A stretch of DNA of 64,000 nucleotides from JBFKMV01 sp041629655 (GTDB lineage Bacteria; Acidobacteriota; Polarisedimenticolia; Polarisedimenticolales; Polarisedimenticolaceae). The translations under genes were made by a program, and so were the position numbers. The stretch is from positions 1 to 64,000 of the forward strand of contig JBFKMV010000001.1 in assembly GCA_041629655.1 (NCBI GenBank). The letters run 5' to 3'. The stretch's first letter is position 1. The number at the start of each line of letters is the position of its first letter. Below the pieces are notes generated by a model. It did no database searches, had not been told where the DNA came from, and saw nothing but the letters and a program-made list of their open reading frames with translations. Below, one piece after another: positions 16,591 to 24,235 of the stretch.

Positions 16591-18496
16591 CCGCGGCGCG
16601 GTCGTCCGCGCCGTCCGTCGCCGCCGCCTCGGCTTCCGGGCCGCCGCTGCCGTGCCCTTCCTGCGGGGCGGTACGCCGCTCCGCCGCGCGGGCCGCGGGA
16701 GAGCGGCCGGTCAGCCACGCCGTATCCATCGGGTAGACCACCGGGTCGAAGACGACGAAGTACAGGTGCCAGACCAGGATCGCCAGGCTGGCCAGCACCG
16801 CCTCGTAGAAGTGGATCGCGGTGGCGAGGTCGGTGATCCACTTCGGCAGCCAGCGCAGCACCAGGTTGTCGAACCACAGCACGAAGCCGCTGATCGCCAT
16901 CACGACGATGCCCCACATCAGCGCCAGGTACTCGAGCTTCTCGGGATACCCGAGCGTTCCCGTACGAGGGGGTTCCGGGCGGCGGCCGAAGAAGTACCGC
17001 ACCCGCTCCACGAGCTCGTGGAGATCCTCCCGCCCGGGGCGCATCGCTGCGATACAGGCCCGGGCGCGGCGGTCCAGCGCCAGATGGAGCAGGTGGAACA
17101 GCAGCGCCGCCAGCATCACGATCGAGGCCCCGCGGTGCAGCCAGCCGCGTAGGCCCAGCGAGTCCTCCCAGGCCAGCACCGGCTGCGCCCACCGGGCCTC
17201 GGGGTACGTCAGCGCGAACCCGGTGTAGACCAGCACCACGAAGCTCACCATCAGGGTCGCGTGCGCGATGCGGAACCCCGGCGACATCCGCTCGGCGGCG
17301 GTGGCATCGGCGGGAGGTCGCGTCGGGGGAGTGAGGACCTTGCGCCGCAGGTCGAGCAGGTTGTGCAGCAGCATGCCGCCGACGGTCAGGTAGATCAACC
17401 ACAGGTAGATCACGCGGACCCAGCGCACCGAGACGTGCTCCCCGTTGTCCGCGGTGAAGTGCACGGTGCCGATCGCGAAGCGTTGCCCGGCCCCGGGGTG
17501 GCACTGCCCGCACGTCGCGGCGAGATTGTCCTTGTGCGTGTGCGAGCGCGGGTCCGACGAGGGCAGCGTGTCGTGCACGCCGTGACACGACCCGCAGTGT
17601 GCCACGGTGAGCCTCCCGGAGCGGCCGGCCAGGCCGTGGTAGCTGTCCTGGTAGGCCGGCACCCTGTCCAGCGCCAGGTCGTACTTCTCGGCCAGCCTGA
17701 GGTCGCCGTGACAGCGACCGCAGGTCATCTTGGGGATGTTGGTGGCGTAGACGGGCGAGCCCTTTTCCCGCGGCGACACGATCCGGTGCTCGCCGTGACA
17801 GTCGGTGCACACGGGCGCCTCGCGCAGCCCGCGGGCCGAGGCGGTACCGTGGACGCTGCCGCGGTAGATCTCGGCGATCGATCCGTGACACGATCCGCAG
17901 GTCTCGGGAACGCGCTGGTGGAACACCGTCGAGCGCGGGTCGGAGGCCGGCTGGATCCCGTGGCTGCCGTGACAGTCGCTGCAGGTCGGCCCGGCGCCGC
18001 CCGCGGCGAGGAGCTGGCCGTGCACGCTCTTCAGGTACGCCTCGAGCGGCCGGACCAGCTTGATGCCGTAGCGCGCCACCTTCTCGGGGTCGGCGTGGCA
18101 GGAGCCGCAGGTCTCCGCCAGCCGCAACCCGTGGACCGGAGAGGCCTCGTCCGCCGCCGGCAGGACGGTGTGGATCCCGCCGTGGCAGACCTGGCAGTCC
18201 GGTGCTTCCGCGGTGCCCTCGGCGCGCACCCGGCCGTGCACGCTGGCGCGATACTCCTCGACGATCCCGTCGTGGCAGGTCGCGCAGTCGACCTCGCCGG
18301 CCGTCTCGGCGTGCGGCACCTCGTCGGTTCCGGCGTGGCAATCGCCGCACTCGAGAAAGCCGTGCGCGCTGGCCTCGTAGCTCTCCGGTTCGAGCTCGTG
18401 GCAGTCGGCACAGGGTATCGCCTCGGCTGCGCGCGGCGGCGCGGCGGCGGCGCAGAGCAGCAACACCAGTAGCGTGACCCACGGAACGGCACGCAT
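16568..18496 (-). CDS. 11-heme cytochrome c fused to a cytochrome b561-like membrane domain
   Basis: The protein has 642 residues. After a signal peptide (MRAVPWVTLLVLLLCAAAAPPRAAEA) come 11 CxxCH heme motifs in about 320 residues, many followed by GxH or GSHG, the spacing of NrfA/OTR-like and DmsE-like multihemes. From about residue 355 a four-helix membrane domain follows with His-bearing helices (GGMLLHNLL, GFRIAHATLM, LLFHLLHLALD, HFYEAVLASLAILVWHLYFV). It is like the b-type subunits of hydrogenases or formate dehydrogenases and like the Geobacter CbcL design. It could move electrons between quinone and periplasmic hemes. The start follows AAAGGAGAGCGCCG. It diverges from the 19-heme homologue. 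Confidence 0.88.
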   Translation of the reverse strand: MRAVPWVTLLVLLLCAAAAPPRAAEAIPCADCHELEPESYEASAHGFLECGDCHAGTDEVPHAETAGEVDCATCHDGIVEEYRASVHGRVRAEGTAEAPDCQVCHGGIHTVLPAADEASPVHGLRLAETCGSCHADPEKVARYGIKLVRPLEAYLKSVHGQLLAAGGAGPTCSDCHGSHGIQPASDPRSTVFHQRVPETCGSCHGSIAEIYRGSVHGTASARGLREAPVCTDCHGEHRIVSPREKGSPVYATNIPKMTCGRCHGDLRLAEKYDLALDRVPAYQDSYHGLAGRSGRLTVAHCGSCHGVHDTLPSSDPRSHTHKDNLAATCGQCHPGAGQRFAIGTVHFTADNGEHVSVRWVRVIYLWLIYLTVGGMLLHNLLDLRRKVLTPPTRPPADATAAERMSPGFRIAHATLMVSFVVLVYTGFALTYPEARWAQPVLAWEDSLGLRGWLHRGASIVMLAALLFHLLHLALDRRARACIAAMRPGREDLHELVERVRYFFGRRPEPPRTGTLGYPEKLEYLALMWGIVVMAISGFVLWFDNLVLRWLPKWITDLATAIHFYEAVLASLAILVWHLYFVVFDPVVYPMDTAWLTGRSPAARAAERRTAPQEGHGSGGPEAEAAATDGADDRAAVNAARRS

Positions 18497-18528
18497 CGGC
18501 GCTCTCCTTTCCGGCGGACCTCCAACGT

Positions 18529-18544
18529 AGCAGGCGCCGCGCCA
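18529..18544 (-). promoter_or_regulatory. Possible sigma-54 promoter, one mismatch, for the 11-heme cytochrome
   Basis: The minus strand reads TGGCGCGGCGCCTGCT with correct spacing. The -12 box is CTGCT rather than TTGCT. The predicted transcript start is near 18518, giving a 21-nt leader that contains the ribosome site. Confidence 0.35.
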
Positions 18545-18613
18545 GCGACCTGTGGACAAAGCGCGTTGACAACTCGACCTGTCCGAAGTCCGCAGGCCTC
18601 GGGAGGGAGTCAG

Positions 18614-21460
18614 GTGTCGGATGGCGCAGGTCTTGCTGCCATCACCGTTCCCATGACGACGCCACTGCGATCCGGGCCCGCCTCGCGCCGCGCCGGGAGA
18701 TGGACAGCCGCGGTCTTGCTGCTGCTGTCGGTCCTCGCCCCCGCAGCCGCGCAGGAGAACGACGACTGCCTGATGTGTCACGCCGACCCAGACCTCGTCG
18801 GCGAGCGCGCAGGGGCGGAGATCTCCGTTTACGTCGACGCGAAGGTCTACGCGGGTTCCGCGCACGCGGGCCTGGAATGCGTGATGTGCCACCAGGATCT
18901 CGCGGGCGAAGAGCTGCCGCACGGGGACGAGCCCGCGCGGGTGGACTGCTCGCCGTGCCACGACCGGCAGGCCGCCGAGCACGATCACAGCCTCCACGGC
19001 CGCGCGGCGCGGCGCGGCGACGAGCTGGCGCCGAGCTGCGCCACCTGCCACGGCACCCACGGCATCCGGTCCCACAACGATCCGGGCTCGCCGACGGCCC
19101 TGCTGAACATTCCCCAGCTGTGCGGAAAATGTCACCACGAGGGCACCCCGGTCTCGCTGACCCACGAGATCCCGCAGGACCGCATCCTGGAGAACTACTC
19201 CGAGAGCATCCACGGGCAGGGCCTGTACGAGAAGGGGCTCATCGTCACCGCCGTCTGCACCTCCTGCCACACCTCGCACAACATCCTGCCCCATACCGAG
19301 AAGGACTCGAGCATCCACGCCGCCAACGTCGCGCGAACGTGCACCCAGTGCCACGGTCGGATCGAGGACGTGCACCGCAAGGTCATCGAGGGGCGGCTGT
19401 GGGAGGAAGAGCCGCACAAGATCCCGGTCTGCGTCGACTGCCACTCCCCGCACAAGATCCGCCGCGTGTTCTACCCGGCGGGCCTGGCCAACCAGGACTG
19501 CCTGAAGTGCCACGGGGACCCCGAGCTCGCCCTGGAACGGGACGGCGCGACGGTGTCGCTGTACGTGGACGGGGAGGTCTACGCGGCCACCGCGCACGCG
19601 ACCGTCGGTTGCGCGCAGTGTCACACCGAGGTGCGGACGTCGCGCGAGCGACCCTGTGAGACGGTGACCGCGCCGGTCGATTGCAGCATCTGTCACGCCG
19701 AGCCGGTCAACGAGTTCTTCGGGAGCACCCACGGCACGCTGCTCGCCGCGGGCGACCACGATGCCCCCTCGTGCCAGGACTGCCACGCCCGGCACGCGAC
19801 CCAGAAGAAGACCAATCCGACCTCGCCGACCTACCCGCGCAACGTGCCCGTGCTGTGCGCCAAGTGCCACCGCGTCGGCGAGCAGGCGGCGGTGCGGATC
19901 CACAGCGAGGTGCCGGACATCGTCCAGAGCTACCTCGACAGCATCCACGGCAAGGGGCTGATCCAGAGCGGTCTGGTGGTGACCGCGACCTGCGCCGACT
20001 GCCATTCGGCCCACGGCGAGCTGCCGCCGGACGATCCGCGGTCGACCGTCAACCCGGCCAACCTCAACCACACCTGCGGTACGTGCCACCGCGGGATCGA
20101 GGAGGTGTTCCGCTCGAGCATCCACGCCACCGGGACCCCGGGCGCGGGACGACACCTGCCGACCTGCGAGAACTGCCACTCCTCGCACACGATCAGCCGC
20201 ACCGACGTGCCCGGGTTCCGGACGCTGATGATGGATCAGTGCGGCCGGTGTCACGAGACCGAGGCCGAGACGTTCTTCGACACCTTCCACGGCAAGGTGT
20301 CGCGGCTCGGCGCCGAGCGCGCGGCGAAGTGCTACGACTGCCACGGCACGCACAACATCCTGCCGGTCGAGAACCCGGACTCGACGCTCAGCCGGTCCCA
20401 CGTCGTCACCACCTGCGGGCAGTGCCACGACGCCGCGCACCGGCGTTTCGCCGGCTACCTGACCCACGCCACGCACCACGACCCGGACAAGTACCCCTGG
20501 CTGTTCTGGACCTTCTGGGGCATGACGGCGCTGCTGGTCGGGACGCTGACCTTCGCGCTGATGCACACCCTGGCCTGGCTGCTGCGGCTGTGGCTCAACC
20601 GCGAGGAGTGGCGGGCGCACCGGGCCCACCGCTCGGGCAAGCTGGTGCGGCGCTTCACGCGGCTCCAGCGCGGCATGCACATGACGATGCTGCTGAGCTT
20701 CTTCACCCTGGCGATCACCGGGATGACGCTAAAGTTCTCCTACATGGGCTGGGCGCAGGGCCTGTCGCGGGTGCTCGGCGGCTTCGAGGCCACGGGGTTC
20801 TTGCACCGGCTGGGGGCGGTGGTGCTGTTCGGGGTGTTCGTGGTGCACCTGGTCGACGTGCGGCGCAAGAAGCTCGCCGCCGGCCGGAGCTGGTGGGGCT
20901 TTCTGACCGGGCCGGACACGATCCTGTTCACGCGACGCGACCTGCGCGAGCTGTGGCAGTCGATCCGCTGGTTCGCGGGCGCCGGCCCGCGGCCGCGTTA
21001 CGGGCGCTTCACCTACTGGGAGAAGTTCGACTACTTCGCCGTGCTGTGGGGCATCGTGGTGATCGGTTCGACCGGCCTGATCCTGTGGTTCCCCGAGCTG
21101 TTCACCCGGGTGCTGCCGGGCTGGTTCGTCAACGTGGCCACGATCATCCACAGCGACGAGGCGCTGCTGGCCGTCGCGTTCATCTTCACCGTGCACTTCT
21201 TCAACACGAACTTCCGCCCGGACAAGTTCCCGCTGGACACCGTGATCTTCACCGGCCGGGTCTCGCTCGAGGAGCTGCAGTACGACAAGCCGGACGAACA
21301 CGCCGAGCTGCTGGCCTCCGGCGCGCTGGACCAGCACATCGTGCAGCCGCTGCCGCGGCCGGCCGAGCGCGCCGCGAAGACCTTCGCCTCGCTGGCCCTG
21401 GCGACCGGGCTGACCTTGATCGCGCTGATCGTCTACACGATGCTGATCGGCTACCGCTAG
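18614..21460 (+). CDS. 19-heme cytochrome c fused to a cytochrome b561-like membrane domain
   Basis: The protein has about 948 residues, and the sequence shows 19 CxxCH motifs. The heme region is a tandem duplication: CLMCHADPDLV...ISVYVDAKVYAGSAH near the N-terminus recurs as CLKCHGDPELA...VSLYVDGEVYAATAH about 250 residues later. From about residue 625 it becomes a membrane domain of four or five helices with conserved His, homologous to that of the 11-heme protein. A final C-terminal helix is present. Quinone oxidation or reduction coupled to a long periplasmic heme wire is the likely role. The start is uncertain. GTG at 18614 has GGGAGGGAGT upstream; ATG at 18653 gives a shorter signal peptide but no ribosome site. 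A sigma-54-like site (18622-18637, TGGCGCAGGTCTTGCT) would only fit the later start. Confidence 0.87.
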   Translation: MSDGAGLAAITVPMTTPLRSGPASRRAGRWTAAVLLLLSVLAPAAAQENDDCLMCHADPDLVGERAGAEISVYVDAKVYAGSAHAGLECVMCHQDLAGEELPHGDEPARVDCSPCHDRQAAEHDHSLHGRAARRGDELAPSCATCHGTHGIRSHNDPGSPTALLNIPQLCGKCHHEGTPVSLTHEIPQDRILENYSESIHGQGLYEKGLIVTAVCTSCHTSHNILPHTEKDSSIHAANVARTCTQCHGRIEDVHRKVIEGRLWEEEPHKIPVCVDCHSPHKIRRVFYPAGLANQDCLKCHGDPELALERDGATVSLYVDGEVYAATAHATVGCAQCHTEVRTSRERPCETVTAPVDCSICHAEPVNEFFGSTHGTLLAAGDHDAPSCQDCHARHATQKKTNPTSPTYPRNVPVLCAKCHRVGEQAAVRIHSEVPDIVQSYLDSIHGKGLIQSGLVVTATCADCHSAHGELPPDDPRSTVNPANLNHTCGTCHRGIEEVFRSSIHATGTPGAGRHLPTCENCHSSHTISRTDVPGFRTLMMDQCGRCHETEAETFFDTFHGKVSRLGAERAAKCYDCHGTHNILPVENPDSTLSRSHVVTTCGQCHDAAHRRFAGYLTHATHHDPDKYPWLFWTFWGMTALLVGTLTFALMHTLAWLLRLWLNREEWRAHRAHRSGKLVRRFTRLQRGMHMTMLLSFFTLAITGMTLKFSYMGWAQGLSRVLGGFEATGFLHRLGAVVLFGVFVVHLVDVRRKKLAAGRSWWGFLTGPDTILFTRRDLRELWQSIRWFAGAGPRPRYGRFTYWEKFDYFAVLWGIVVIGSTGLILWFPELFTRVLPGWFVNVATIIHSDEALLAVAFIFTVHFFNTNFRPDKFPLDTVIFTGRVSLEELQYDKPDEHAELLASGALDQHIVQPLPRPAERAAKTFASLALATGLTLIALIVYTMLIGYR

Positions 21461-21464
21461 CCCG

Positions 21465-22910
21465 TCAGGGCTGCAGCTGGCCCAGGATCTCCGGCTGTTC
21501 CTCCTCCATCGCCAGCAGGCTGTGGCAGGTGGAGCAGTCCTGGGAGATCGTCTCGCCGTCGGCGGTCGCGTGCTCGTCGTTGTGGCAGCGGAAGCAGCCG
21601 TCGAAGCTGGTGTGGCCGATGTGGTTGGGGTACGTGCCCCAGCCGATGTTCATCGTCGGGAACACGTTCCGGCAGTAGATGTCGCCCAGCACGCCCGCCG
21701 CCTCGGCGATCCGTGGTCCGTCGGAGCTTGCCAGCTCGGGGTAGTTCTCGCGGTAGAACGCCGTGATCCGCTCCGCGATCGCCTGCCGCGCCTCGTCATG
21801 CGACGCGTAGGACTCCTCGAGCGCCCGCAGGCCCTCGCGGCGGATGTAGGGCAGGGAGCGGTCGAGACGGCCCTCGGCGATCGCCTCGTCGATCGAGCGG
21901 TCGGGCAGCTTGTACACGTGGGTCGGCCGGTTGTGGCAGTCCACGCAGTCCATCTCGCGCCATTCCGGCTCCACCTCGGGCGCGCCCGCCGCGCCCTGCT
22001 CCGCGGCCTGTCCGTTGGCCGCCCGTTGCGGGGGCAGCCAACGCTTGACCGTACCGTCCGGGAGCGTCAGCTCGACCTCGTGGATCGTCTCGCGCGTCGC
22101 GTCGGCGCGGTAGCGGATACGGTTGGCCGGATCGACGTGCCAGTGGATGCCGTGGGACTTGCGTCCCTGGATCCCGCCCACCCGCAGCAGCAGCACCGAC
22201 TTCAGCTCGGTGTTCTGCTCGTCCTCGGCGTAGTGGGTCAGCACCTTCAGCCGGTCGCCGACGAACTTGGTCGGCCAGTGGCACTGCTCGCAGGTCTCCC
22301 GCGCCGGCCGCAGGTTCTCGACCGGGGTCGGGATCGGCCGCGGGTAGAGATCGAAGGCCACGGCCACGACCTGCCAGGCGCCGGACAGCTTCGACTTGAC
22401 GAACCAGTTCGCCCCGGGCCCGATGTGGCACTCGACGCACTTGACCCGCGCGTGGGGCGAGCTCTGGTAGGTCGTGAACTCGGGATCCATCACGGTGTGG
22501 CAGGCCTGCCCGCAGAACTCCGTCGAGTCCATCACCTCGACGCCCTTGTAGGTCGCGGTGGCCAGGATCACCAGGTTGACCCCCGACATGGCCAGGAACA
22601 CCAGCACCGCCTTGCGGGTCGGCTTCCGGTTGAGGTCGACCACCGGGAACGTCGGGGCCGGCTCGCCGCGAGCCTCGGCGGCGCGTTCGCGGCGGCGCTC
22701 CCGCACGATGCCGACCGGGATCAGTGCCAGTCCGACCAGGAAGATCGCGGGCAGGATCAGGTAGGCCAGGATGCCGATGTAGGGGCCGCCCTCGTGGCCC
22801 ACCAGTCCGATCGCGAACAGCGTCAGGATCAGCAGCGCGGCGGCCGTGGTGATCGCGGCGCCGACCAGGCTGATCGCGTTCCGGGTCAACGCGATGAAGA
22901 ACGTCCTCAT
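21465..22910 (-). CDS. NapC/NirT-family multiheme membrane cytochrome
   Basis: The protein has 481 residues. Two N-terminal membrane helices (about 12-36 and 45-70), a third near 100-120 and then a heme domain resemble quinol-oxidising NapC/NirT/NrfH proteins. The first heme motif is FCGQACHTVM, a CxxxCH with one extra residue. Five regular motifs follow (CVECH, CEQCH, CVDCH, CFRCH, CSTCH), making six hemes. Three helices plus a longer heme tail recall the Geobacter ImcH type more than the single-helix tetraheme NapC. It is the last gene of the minus-strand operon with decaheme, porin and monooxygenase genes and would pass quinol electrons to the periplasm (inference). It faces the 19-heme gene tail to tail, 4 bases apart. 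Confidence 0.87.
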   Translation of the reverse strand: MRTFFIALTRNAISLVGAAITTAAALLILTLFAIGLVGHEGGPYIGILAYLILPAIFLVGLALIPVGIVRERRRERAAEARGEPAPTFPVVDLNRKPTRKAVLVFLAMSGVNLVILATATYKGVEVMDSTEFCGQACHTVMDPEFTTYQSSPHARVKCVECHIGPGANWFVKSKLSGAWQVVAVAFDLYPRPIPTPVENLRPARETCEQCHWPTKFVGDRLKVLTHYAEDEQNTELKSVLLLRVGGIQGRKSHGIHWHVDPANRIRYRADATRETIHEVELTLPDGTVKRWLPPQRAANGQAAEQGAAGAPEVEPEWREMDCVDCHNRPTHVYKLPDRSIDEAIAEGRLDRSLPYIRREGLRALEESYASHDEARQAIAERITAFYRENYPELASSDGPRIAEAAGVLGDIYCRNVFPTMNIGWGTYPNHIGHTSFDGCFRCHNDEHATADGETISQDCSTCHSLLAMEEEQPEILGQLQP

Positions 22911-22998
22911 GGCACCTCGCTCAGCCGGTTTTCGGGGGCGACCCCGTCCGGGGGAATCATGCTAGATGGAATCGCGCCGCGGCGCCCGTGGATCCGCT

Positions 22999-24219
22999 TC
23001 AGCTCCAGCGCAGCCCGAGTTGCTGGAGCATCGCGGCCAGCCCCTCGCCGGATGCCGGTAGGCACGGCAGCAACCGCGCGGCATGGGCCTTGACCCAGTC
23101 GTTCGCCTCGGGCCCCGCCGCCGGCGGGCCCTCGAGACCCAGCAGGCGTTGCCATTCGGCGCGTCGTTCCGACTGGTAGATCTCGAACAGCTTCGGCGTG
23201 CCGTCGCGCCGCAGGGCGGACCCGATCCGGTCGGCGAGGTCCCACGCCTCGCGCAAGCCGACGTTCATGCTCTGCGCGCCCACCGGACCGGTCACGTGCG
23301 CGGCGTCGCCGGCCAGCCACACGTGGCCACTCCCGAACTGCTCGGCCAAGCGGCGCTCGAACCGCGTGTCGGTGGCCCAGAAGACCTCGGCCGGACGGGG
23401 CTCGAACCACGGGGCCCGGGAGCTGAGCAGCGTCTCCAGCGAGGAACCGCCCCGGTCCGGCGCCCGGTCCGGCTGCGGCGCCTCGCGCTCGACCTGGAAG
23501 CTCCAGCGCCCGCGAGCGCCGGCCATCGGCCACAGCACGTTCAGCATGTTCTCATGGAACACCACCCGCATCTCGCCGCCCAGGTCGAACGGTGCGCGGA
23601 ACTCGAACACCGCGAAGCTCTCGGCGCCCCCGTGGTCCTCGAAGCGGGTGCCGAGGCTGCGCCGCGTGAACGAATGATAACCGTCGGCGCCGATCAGGAA
23701 CGAGCAGTTGCTCTCGAACCGCTTGTCGACGATCCACTCGGTGCGGGCGATCGGGTAGCCCAGCGACACCCGGTCGAGCCGCCCCAGCTCGCAGCCCACC
23801 CCGCCCTCGGCCCGCTCCTCGATCGCCAGCAGCTGGTGGTTCCACAGCACGCGTACCCCGCGCTCGCTCAGCCGTTCCTCGAGCTCTCCCTCCAGCTTGC
23901 TCTGCGGCAGCACCAGCACGAACGGGAAACGGCCGCCGAGCGGTTCCAGCTCGACGGCGGCCCGCTGGGTCTTGCCGTCGTAGAACCCGATCCGCGTGAT
24001 CCGTTGCCCCTGCTCGACCAGCGGTTCCGCGAGCCCCAGCTCGTCGAGCATCGACAGCGTCGCGGGGTGCAGGGCCAGGGCGTAGCTGTGCGCCGAGCCG
24101 ATCCAGTCGCGGTCGATGATCTGCACGGTGACGTCCTGCTCGGCCAGGCACAGCGCGGCGAACAGCCCCACCGGCCCCGCGCCCACGATCGTCACGTCGG
24201 TCTGGCGCTTCGGTTTCAT
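22999..24219 (-). CDS. FAD-dependent aromatic-hydroxylase-like monooxygenase
   Basis: This 406-residue flavoprotein belongs to the p-hydroxybenzoate hydroxylase / PheA-TfdB class. Motifs seen are the dinucleotide fold VGAGPVGLFAALCLAE near 11-26, the conserved region LIGADGYHSFTRR, and the FAD-ribityl motif VWLAGDAAHVTGPVGAQSMN near 315. Usual substrates in this family are phenols, quinones or polyketides, including ubiquinone-type hydroxylations. It starts 16 bases after the porin gene, inside the decaheme-porin-NapC operon. This is odd for an oxygen-using enzyme in an anaerobic electron-transfer operon. A role in quinone or flavin chemistry for electron transfer is possible but unsupported by a specific motif. 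Confidence 0.8.
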   Translation of the reverse strand: MKPKRQTDVTIVGAGPVGLFAALCLAEQDVTVQIIDRDWIGSAHSYALALHPATLSMLDELGLAEPLVEQGQRITRIGFYDGKTQRAAVELEPLGGRFPFVLVLPQSKLEGELEERLSERGVRVLWNHQLLAIEERAEGGVGCELGRLDRVSLGYPIARTEWIVDKRFESNCSFLIGADGYHSFTRRSLGTRFEDHGGAESFAVFEFRAPFDLGGEMRVVFHENMLNVLWPMAGARGRWSFQVEREAPQPDRAPDRGGSSLETLLSSRAPWFEPRPAEVFWATDTRFERRLAEQFGSGHVWLAGDAAHVTGPVGAQSMNVGLREAWDLADRIGSALRRDGTPKLFEIYQSERRAEWQRLLGLEGPPAAGPEANDWVKAHAARLLPCLPASGEGLAAMLQQLGLRWS

Positions 24220-24235
24220 GGTGTACTCCCCGGAC

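Noticed and set aside
18622..18637. TGGCGCAGGTCTTGCT as a firm sigma-54 promoter of the 19-heme gene
   Set aside because: Spacing is right, but the transcript would start 5 bases before the ATG at 18653 and inside the gene if GTG 18614 is used. It is kept only as a remark in the gene entry.
16568..20680. 1370-codon minus-strand frame across both multiheme genes
   Set aside because: Only the part from 18496 down encodes heme motifs and a signal peptide; the rest is antisense to the 19-heme gene. High GC keeps antisense frames open here.
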